Positions 57,473 through 64,000 of a stretch of DNA of 64,000 nt are shown in pieces. The DNA is taken from the NCBI GenBank assembly GCA_963790435.1, contig CAWBOI010000001.1, positions 248,001 to 312,000 of the forward strand. Direction: 5' to 3'. Origin of the DNA: Ilyomonas sp963790435. Its GTDB lineage: Bacteria; Bacteroidota; Bacteroidia; Chitinophagales; Chitinophagaceae. Positions within the stretch are counted from its first letter, which is position 1; every line of letters starts with the position of its first letter. The notes beneath the pieces are model-generated. The model saw only the letters and a list, made by a program, of their open reading frames with translations. It did not search any database and was not told the DNA's origin. The position numbers and the translations under genes were made by a program.

Positions 57473-60332
57473 ATGGCAAAAAGGAAAGAATTGCAACCGG
57501 CAATAGATGACGAACAAATAGAGGTAATCGGTGCACGTGAGCACAACCTGAAAAACATTGATATTAGTATTCCAAAAAACAAACTGGTAGTGTTTACCGG
57601 CGTGAGCGGCAGCGGCAAATCGTCGCTTGCTTTTGATACCATTTACAACGAAGGTCAGCGCCGTTATATGGAAAGCTTCAGTGCCTATGCACGGCAGTTT
57701 ATCGGCGATATGGAGCGGCCTGATGTAGATAAAATCATTGGCTTAAGCCCGGTGATTTCTATTGAACAAAAAACAACCGGGAAGAACCCGCGCTCAACCG
57801 TTGGTACTATCACCGAAATCTATGATTTTTTGCGACTGTTGTTTGCCCGCATCGGCGAAGCTTATAGTTACAACACGGGCAAAAAAATGGTAAAGTGGAG
57901 CGAAGAAGAAATTGTTCAAAATATAACCGAACGGTTTAAAGATCAAAAGATAACACTTCTCGCACCACTTGTGCGGGGACGCAAAGGTCATTACCGGGAA
58001 TTGTTTGAAGACATACGCAAACGTGGTTTTGTAAAAGTGCGAGTGGATGGTGAAGTAAAAGACATAACGCCAAAAATGCAGGTTGACCGTTATAAGATTC
58101 ACGACATTGAAGTGGTAGTTGATCGCCTGCCTGTAACCGATGCGATGAAAGTGAGAGTAAGCCAGAGCGTTCAGCAAACGTTGAAGACGGGCAAAGATTT
58201 GATGTTTTTATTGGTAAATGATAACGATAAAGCAATTCAATATTCAAAGCAACTGATGTGCGAAGACACAGGCATTTCTTATGAAGAACCATCGCCCAAC
58301 GCTTTCTCTTTCAATTCGCCGTATGGCGCCTGCCCAACCTGCAAAGGCTTAGGTTCCGTTTACACTGTAAGCATAGATGAAATCATTCCTGATAAAAACA
58401 AAAGCATTCAAGAAGGCGGCATTGCGCCATTGGGCGAAGAGCGCGAAGCCTTTGTTTATAAAAACGTAGCGAGCCTTGCCAAAAAAAGAAAGATTGCTTT
58501 AGATAAACCCATTAAAGAGTTACCGCAAACCGCCCTTAATTTTTTATTGTGGGGAAACGAAGAAGGCGCAGATGAAGAACGCGATTACAGCCAGCCTTAC
58601 GACATATATTCCGGCGAGTTTGAAGGCATCATTCCGATGCTCAACCGCTGGTTCAATTCGAGTACCAGCACCGACCACATGCGAGAATGGGTAGAGAAAT
58701 TCATGGAATTAAAAACCTGTCCAACCTGTTTGGGAACAAGGCTCAAACGGGAAAGCGTTTGGTTTCGCGTAGATAATCAAAACATATCGCAGTTGAGCGA
58801 TAAAGATTTGGACAAACTATTCCTTTGGTTTAAAGGCGTTGAAACGCGTTTGTCAAACAAACAAAACATCATTGCCAAAGACATCATTAAAGAAATACGT
58901 GAACGGCTGCAATTCTTGCTGGATGTGGGTTTGACCTATCTTACTCTCAATCGCGCTTCCCGAACATTAAGCGGTGGTGAAGCGCAGCGCATACGGCTGG
59001 CAACACAGATTGGCTCACAACTGCAAGGCATTACTTATATCCTTGATGAACCTTCCATTGGCTTACACCAAAGAGACAATCAAAGACTGATAAAGGCATT
59101 ACAAAATCTTCGCAATATTGGCAACAGCATTTTGGTGGTTGAACACGATAAAGATATTATGATGGCGGCCGACCATCTCGGTTGATATTGGTCCAGGCGC
59201 GGGTAAACATGGCGGTGTTATTGTCGCAGCAGGAACGCCAAAAATGGTGTTGAAATCAGGCTCGGAAACGGCGCAATATTTAAGCGGTAAAAAAAGCATT
59301 GCCATACCAACCGAACGCAGAAAAGGCAATGGAAAAGTGTTGGAGTTGATTGGCGCAGATGGCAACAATTTAAAAAATGTAACCGTACAATTCCCGTTGG
59401 GAAAATTCATTGTGGTATCAGGTGTAAGCGGCAGCGGCAAATCAACCTTAATTAATGAAACCTTATATCCTTTGTTATCGCAACATTGCTATGGTTCACG
59501 CACAGCAGCGTTGAATTATAAAGAGCATCAAAGGGTTGGAACACATTGATAAAGTGATTGAGATAGATCAATCGCCAATCGGCAGAACGCCACGCAGCAA
59601 CCCGGCTACTTACTGCGGTTTCTTTACCGATATCCGAACCTTATTTGCAGCAATTCCCGAAGCAAAAATTAGAGGCTACAATGCCGGCCGTTTTTCATTT
59701 AATGTAAAAGGCGGACGTTGCGATGTATGCGAAGGCGGTGGTATGCGCGTGATAGAAATGAACTTTTTGCCCGATGTGTATGTGCATTGCGAAAAGTGCA
59801 ATGGCAGGCGTTACAACCGCGAAACTTTGGAAATTCGGTACAAAGGAAAATCCATTTCCGATGTGCTCGACATGACGGTAGATGAAGCTGTTGAATTCTT
59901 TCATGCAGTGCCTTATTTATACCGCAAAATCAAAGTGCTGCAGGATGTTGGTTTGGGTTATATCACACTTGGGTCAATCGGCTGTAACGCTGAGTGGTGG
60001 CGAGGCGCAGCGTGTAAAGCTGGCAACCGAACTGGCAAAAAAAGATACCGGCAAAACTTTTTATATTTTGGATGAACCGACAACAGGTTTGCATTTTCAG
60101 GACATTCAACACTTGTTGGATGTGCTGAATAAATTGGTTGACAGAGGCAATACCGTGCTTGGTTATTGAACACAATTTAGATGTTATCAAAGTGGCTGAT
60201 TACATCATTGATTTGGGACCAGAAGGCGGCGAAGGTGGTGGCAGGGTTTTGTTTACCGGCACACCGGAAGAAATGGTGAATAACAAAGAAAGCAGAACAG
60301 CGCCGTTTATTAAAGCAGAGTTGGGGATGTGA
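57473..60332 (+). pseudogene. uvrA: UvrA excinuclease subunit, broken by four one-base insertions
   Basis: The reading frame changes four times, each by one extra base: near 59179 (after MMAADHL), 59523 (before SIKG-like sequence), 59974 (within ITLGQSAVTLSGG) and 60161 (within NTVLVIEH). Removing them gives one ~951-residue UvrA with all parts: first ATPase GVSGSGKSS, zinc fingers CPTCKG and CDVCEGGG, both LSGGEAQR signatures and EPTTGLHFQD. UvrA finds bulky DNA damage and loads UvrB in nucleotide excision repair. The first intact piece is 57473-59185. Four insertions and no deletion or nonsense change in one conserved gene suggests local assembly errors; true decay is the alternative. Confidence 0.88.
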
Positions 60333-60474
60333 GGAGTGTTTGTTTTCGTTGATAAATCTTAACAATGTACAAATGAGAATGGAAGTGTGTGATGGGTAAG
60401 ATTCCCAATTTGTTTAAAGAAGTGAATGGTTTAAATAAAATTTCTGTTGGTTGTAATTAATAAATAATAAAATC

Positions 60475-61344
60475 ATGGAATTAAATTTTAATATTTTTAT
60501 TAGTCATGACAGCCGAGATGAGGCTGTTGCTATCGGCCTTAAAAACTTTCTTGAAAGTATTTTTTTAAATTCAAGTGTCTATGTATCAGGTAGGGATTTA
60601 CAAGGAGGTCAAACGTGGATTGAGAATATAAAAATTAGCTTAAAAACATCACAGGTGATTGTTTCATTAATCACAAAAGAATCAATAAATAATTATTGGA
60701 TGTATTTTGAAACTGGAGCCGGATTTATAGATGATAAATCTATCCCCCTTTTAGCCGACAATCTAAAATTTACTGAACTTATGCCGCCATTAAGTTTGTT
60801 ACAAGCAAGAACACTTACTAAAACAGGAATAGAATCATTACTTTCTGATATTTCTATAAAGCTAAATTTGCGAAAGCCCAAAATGTTGACAGGACTTGAT
60901 ACACTTCTTGAAGAATCCGAAAAATTCTTTTCATTAAGGAAGTCTGAAAGTATTGTAAACTCATCAATTAAAAAAGAAAATATTACGATCATAGAAAGTC
61001 AAAAAAATCCAATCATATCAGACTCAGAAGATGACCCTGATTTACTTAGTAATTATCACAAGGCTGTAGCAAGAACCGAACAGCTTCTTAGGAAGAAAAT
61101 TTCGTCTTATAAATCTAAATTAACTATTCCTATTGAAGAAGAACTTGATGGATTAGATATGTCGAAATTACAAGAGGTGGCGAGGGCATACAATATACCT
61201 GTACCTTCTTTGGTCGTAATGAATTTGCTAGTCGCTACTTTAAAATTTCCTACAAAGGATGCAAAACAGTGGGAAAAAATGAATACGTTAAAGACAATTA
61301 GTGATGCAAATTTGGAACTGGATAAGTACGAAAAGACAATTTAA
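60475..61344 (+). CDS. TIR-domain protein
   Basis: A 289-residue protein. The TIR domain (about 4-135) starts NIFISHDSRDEA, has a GRDLQGGQTW loop and the W75-x3-E79 motif (WMYFETGAG), where the Glu is the catalytic residue of NAD-degrading TIRs. The middle is polar and the C-terminal third is helical (ARTEQLLRKKISSYKS, LDGLDMSKLQEVARAYNIP). Bacterial TIR proteins often act in antiphage defence by cleaving NAD+ or making signal nucleotides. No partner sensor gene is beside it. The gene is visibly more AT-rich and uses more AAA/ATA/TTA codons than its neighbours, suggesting transfer. Confidence 0.8.
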   Translation: MELNFNIFISHDSRDEAVAIGLKNFLESIFLNSSVYVSGRDLQGGQTWIENIKISLKTSQVIVSLITKESINNYWMYFETGAGFIDDKSIPLLADNLKFTELMPPLSLLQARTLTKTGIESLLSDISIKLNLRKPKMLTGLDTLLEESEKFFSLRKSESIVNSSIKKENITIIESQKNPIISDSEDDPDLLSNYHKAVARTEQLLRKKISSYKSKLTIPIEEELDGLDMSKLQEVARAYNIPVPSLVVMNLLVATLKFPTKDAKQWEKMNTLKTISDANLELDKYEKTI

Positions 61345-61430
61345 CTATGTCCAAAAATTTTTCTTCCTTGCTGTTGTCCTTCACAAGCAAACAGAGATAA
61401 GCTTACAAAGTGATTTTGTCAATAAATTTA

Positions 61431-61679
61431 TCAGCTACCTAAAATAAAACTCGACAGTTGTTTCTCCGTTTTAAAATAATAAGTCATTCCATATACACAA
61501 GCATCATCTTGCATTCCTAAATTCACAGAAATCCAATGACACCTTCGGCACTTGCATTCATCTATTGTGCATGAATTTTCTATTGAACTCCTCACATTAA
61601 ATTCGGTATATACACTGCCTCCAATAGCAACTGTACCGTTTGCATTTACATTTTCATATGTCCACTTTTCTATTTCCAT
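61431..61679 (-). CDS. small cysteine-rich hypothetical protein
   Basis: An 82-residue protein starting MEIEKWTYENVNANG. It has a cluster of four cysteines in CTIDECKCRRCHW (about 37-49), which could bind zinc, then another Cys in DDACVYG. No signal peptide or known family. It is convergent with the TIR gene across 86 bases and, like it, AT-rich. A functional link to the TIR protein is only a guess. Confidence 0.5.
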   Translation of the reverse strand: MEIEKWTYENVNANGTVAIGGSVYTEFNVRSSIENSCTIDECKCRRCHWISVNLGMQDDACVYGMTYYFKTEKQLSSFILGS

Positions 61680-61781
61680 CTATCACTCTTTATAAATCTT
61701 TTTATATCTATCGTTCTCCTTAATAGTTGTTCCACTTCGTGTTTTGAAATTTGAAGCATTCCAAATAAAATATACACTCAA

Positions 61782-62833
61782 TTATCCATTTGCCACATCC
61801 ACAGTTTGCAACGCCTTCCTCACCGCCGGTGCAACCACATCTCCAAACAATTCAATCGAGCGCATCATGGCTTTATGTGGAATAGCGCCCATGCTCATTT
61901 GCGCAAGAAAACGGGTATGACCGAACAACTCGTGCTCGTATAAAATTTTATCAATTACTTGTTGGGGGCTGCCTACCAGCAAATAACCTTCCGGGCTGCG
62001 CATATAGTCAAACTGCTGTCGCGTGGTGGGCGGCCAGCCACGCTCCTTTCCAAGTTGTGTCATTATTTTGGCATACGGTGGAAAATAAATATCGGCGGCT
62101 TCCTGCGAAGTATCAGCAATAAACGCCTGCGAATTAATACCCAGTTGAAAGCTTGCCATGTCATGCCCTGCTTTTGTGTAACCGTCTTTATAAAACTTTA
62201 CATGCGGCACAAAACGGTCGGGCGTTCCGCCAATAATGGCAAGAGCCAAGAGGCAAGCCCAGCTTGCCTGCGCGGGCAATGGATTCGGGTGTTCCACCTA
62301 CCGCAATCCAGATTAGCATTTTGTGATAAGGCTGCGGATAAATGCCGCAGATTTTGAAACGAAGGGCGATGTTTTCCCTGCCAGCTTACCACTTCGCTTT
62401 CGTTCAATTTTAGCAAGAGTTCGAGCTTCTCGGTAAACAGAACATTGTAATCATTTAAATCATAACCAAAGAGAGGAAACGACTCGATAAAAGAACCTCT
62501 GCCGGCCATAATTTCTGCCCTGCCTTTTGATAATAAATCAATCGTGGCAAATTGTTGAAACACGCGCACCGGATCGTCAGAACTCAACACCGTAACAGTG
62601 CTCGTTAATTTGATCTGGTTCGTTTTTACCGCAGCCGCAGCCAGCAATATGGCAGGAGAAGAAGCTAAAAATTCGTGGCGATGATGTTCGCCAATGCCAA
62701 ACACATCCAAACCCAATTGATCAGCCAGCTCTATTTCTTCCATCAGGTTGGCAATGCGCTGATGGTCGCTTATTTTTTCGCCTGTTACTGCATCGGACAT
62801 TGACTCTACAAACGTGTAAATTCCTAACTCCAT
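61782..62833 (-). pseudogene. LLM-class flavin-dependent oxidoreductase, two frameshifts
   Basis: The N-terminal frame (62833 to about 62355) reads MELGIYTFVE, EIELADQLGLDVFGIGEHHR and GRAEIMAGRGSF, all typical of luciferase-like monooxygenases. It shifts at an A4 tract (plus-strand T4 at 62352-62355) and again at 62246/62247, each by one extra base. Corrected, it continues SFQICGIYPQPYHKMLIWIAVGGTPESI and LALAIIGGTPDRF (in part), then the C-terminal frame to 61782, about 349 residues. Such enzymes use reduced FMN on varied small molecules; the substrate is unknown. Cause as for uvrA: assembly error or decay. Confidence 0.78.
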
Positions 62834-62929
62834 AGCTTACAAATTGTGGTAAAAACAAAAGCAAAGGTAGGTTTGTCCATTCCCTTTATTTGTCAGAGGG
62901 ATTTCATTTTTGTTTTTGTCCTATTATTT

Positions 62930-63072
62930 CGTCTCTGCGAGGAACGAAGCAGTTGTGGTTTACAAAGCAGAAGTGCTTGTAAACAATAAACTTTTCACTC
63001 ACAATTGACTATTCACTGTTCGTAAACTTACTTCTTTGCTATTCACAGACTGCTTCGTGCCTCGCAGTGACG
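62930..63072. repeat. inverted repeat of the TGCGAGGNACGAAGCA family
   Basis: The 24-base arms 62930-62953 and 63049-63072 differ at two sites as complements (core CTGCGAGGAACGAAGCAG). A nested hairpin GTTTACAAAGCA/TGCTTGTAAAC follows the left arm. It fills the gap downstream of the gamma-glutamyltransferase gene, and the family also occurs at 37671-37811. Confidence 0.75.
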
Positions 63073-63075
63073 GCA

Positions 63076-64000
63076 TCACCAACCAATTCCATAATCTTCA
63101 CCATTATTACTGCTGCCGCCCCACAAAGTGCCATGCTTTGTATCAAAGTAAATGGCATTAATAGGACCGCTGGTGCGCCTGCCGAATGAAAGTTTATACC
63201 CCATTTTTTGCAAAGCTGCTTTGGTAGAATCCGCGGTATTAATGTCAACTAAGATAGAGCCCGGATGCGGGATTCTGTCGCTCATTTGCATACCACCCAA
63301 CGATAGCCACAACTGATTGGTGTTGATATTGGGCGCTTCTGTAGCTTCCTGCACTGTCATGTTAAACTCAACTAAATTTAAAAAGAACTGCAAAAGGTTT
63401 TGGTCTTGCGTATCGCCTCCCTGAACGGCAAAAGCCGCATAAGGTTTTCCATTCTTCATTGCCAGCGATGGCGTAAGCGTCACGCGCGGACGCTTGCCTG
63501 GCTGCACCACATTAAAAGGATCAACGATAGAATCGAGCACAAAACTTTGCATACGCTGGCTCATGCCAACGCCCGTGTGGCCTGCAATGCAGGCAGGCGG
63601 CCATCCACCGCTCGGTGTAACCGAAACTACCCAACCACTACTGTCTGCTGCTTCGATACTGGTAGTACCACGCCACAAACGATCCATGTATAAGCTGTCC
63701 AGCATTGAAGTATTGATCGCGTATAAATTATTTTCTTCCTTATTATTCATTGAAGTCTTCTGATCGTGCTTTGGCAAAAACTGATTGTCGCTTTTGTTTT
63801 TGCCCATATTTGTCAGATCTTTTCTTTTTTTTAAAAGAGAAAGAAAGGGGTTCTGTTTTCCTTCATATTTGTAAGGGTCGCCGGGTGCGATGGTAGTATC
63901 ATTATAATCCGGATTGATCAACTTCGCTCTTTCTTTTGCGTATTCCTTGCTCAACAAGCCTTCGATAGGAGGTTGCGTAAAGTAGGGATCGCCGTAATAA
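63076..64000 (-). CDS. ggt: gamma-glutamyltransferase, C-terminal part
   Basis: The frame is open through the window's right edge, so only the C-terminal ~308 residues are seen. Just before the small subunit is a ~60-residue linker containing DPYKYEGKQNPFLSLL. The small subunit would start at the first Thr of RGTTSIEAADSSGW, the autocatalytic cleavage and nucleophile site. Later blocks HTGVGMSQRMQSFV, KPYAAFAVQGGDTQDQ and ILVDI fit the family. It moves gamma-glutamyl groups from glutathione or related compounds, usually in the periplasm. A copy of the dispersed 11-mer encodes GKNKS in the linker. Confidence 0.88.
   Translation of the reverse strand, partial: YYGDPYFTQPPIEGLLSKEYAKERAKLINPDYNDTTIAPGDPYKYEGKQNPFLSLLKKRKDLTNMGKNKSDNQFLPKHDQKTSMNNKEENNLYAINTSMLDSLYMDRLWRGTTSIEAADSSGWVVSVTPSGGWPPACIAGHTGVGMSQRMQSFVLDSIVDPFNVVQPGKRPRVTLTPSLAMKNGKPYAAFAVQGGDTQDQNLLQFFLNLVEFNMTVQEATEAPNINTNQLWLSLGGMQMSDRIPHPGSILVDINTADSTKAALQKMGYKLSFGRRTSGPINAIYFDTKHGTLWGGSSNNGEDYGIGW

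Noticed and set aside
57473..60332. Programmed frameshifting in uvrA
   Set aside because: Four shifts of the same sign without slippery heptamers or downstream structures do not fit any known recoding signal.
60475..61679. The TIR gene and the cysteine-rich gene as a toxin-antitoxin pair
   Set aside because: They are convergent rather than cotranscribed and neither resembles a known antitoxin.

Overview
The window looks like chromosomal DNA of a Bacteroidota bacterium, most likely of the Chitinophagaceae. The signs are promoters of the TTTG-N19..22-TAnnTTTG type, family-typical proteins (putative porin, DUF4834, DUF2795, GH92, DUF5672, CsbD, DUF502), a mitochondrial-like citrate synthase, and a rimP-nusA-infB block. 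There is no phage, integrase, IS transposase, rRNA or CRISPR array. One tRNA (Ala, anticodon GGC) lies at 22745-22817. Most genes are housekeeping, set in short operons with frequent strand switches.

Layout. 0-7 kb: envelope and redox genes (TlpA-like thioredoxin, HMA metal-binding protein, large porin), a LolD-type ATPase, a DUF2795 protein, an aldose epimerase and a carbohydrate porin. 7-16 kb: Uma2 nuclease fold, PIF1-like helicase with HRDC, PhzF, RidA, RNase HI, a DMT exporter, a frameshifted malto-oligosyltrehalose synthase and an AraC regulator. 16.9-22.3 kb: infB, nusA and rimP, with a strong promoter and a leader hairpin in front of rimP. 22.3-32.6 kb: DUF4834, tRNA-Ala, serine hydrolase, GH92 mannosidase, acyl-CoA dehydrogenase, GT4 glycosyltransferase, SerRS and a secreted cyclophilin. 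32.6-40 kb: GcvH, small charged proteins, DUF5672, an aminotransferase, a small lipoprotein, a second glycosyltransferase, citrate synthase and DUF502. 40-42.7 kb: a three-gene operon of a class I isoprenoid-synthase-like protein, a secreted protein with a DxDD class II cyclase motif, and free-methionine-(R)-sulfoxide reductase. 43-57.3 kb: SurE, DapA, RNase Z, an NtrC-type regulator with an Hpt protein, an ABC-F ATPase, a DctA-type symporter, DUF72, CsbD, a LuxC-like acyl-CoA reductase, ferredoxin and a Bax-inhibitor-1 protein. 57.4-64 kb: uvrA broken by four one-base insertions, an AT-rich TIR-domain gene, a broken luciferase-like monooxygenase and a partial gamma-glutamyltransferase.

Three things stand out. 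First, the 11-mer TTTGTTTTTGC (or its complement GCAAAAACAAA) occurs 21 times by my reading, in intergenic DNA and in all six reading-frame relations to genes, sometimes as inverted pairs. It behaves like a DNA-level signal, comparable to the uptake sequences of Neisseria or Haemophilus. Second, the 40-42.7 kb operon may be an undescribed terpenoid or alpha-toroid system. Third, the intergenic spaces carry several unrelated families of imperfect inverted repeats, including a 219-bp element with perfect 28-bp terminal inverted repeats. Four genes carry eight single-base indels in all, seven of them insertions, so either the assembly has local errors or these genes are decaying.
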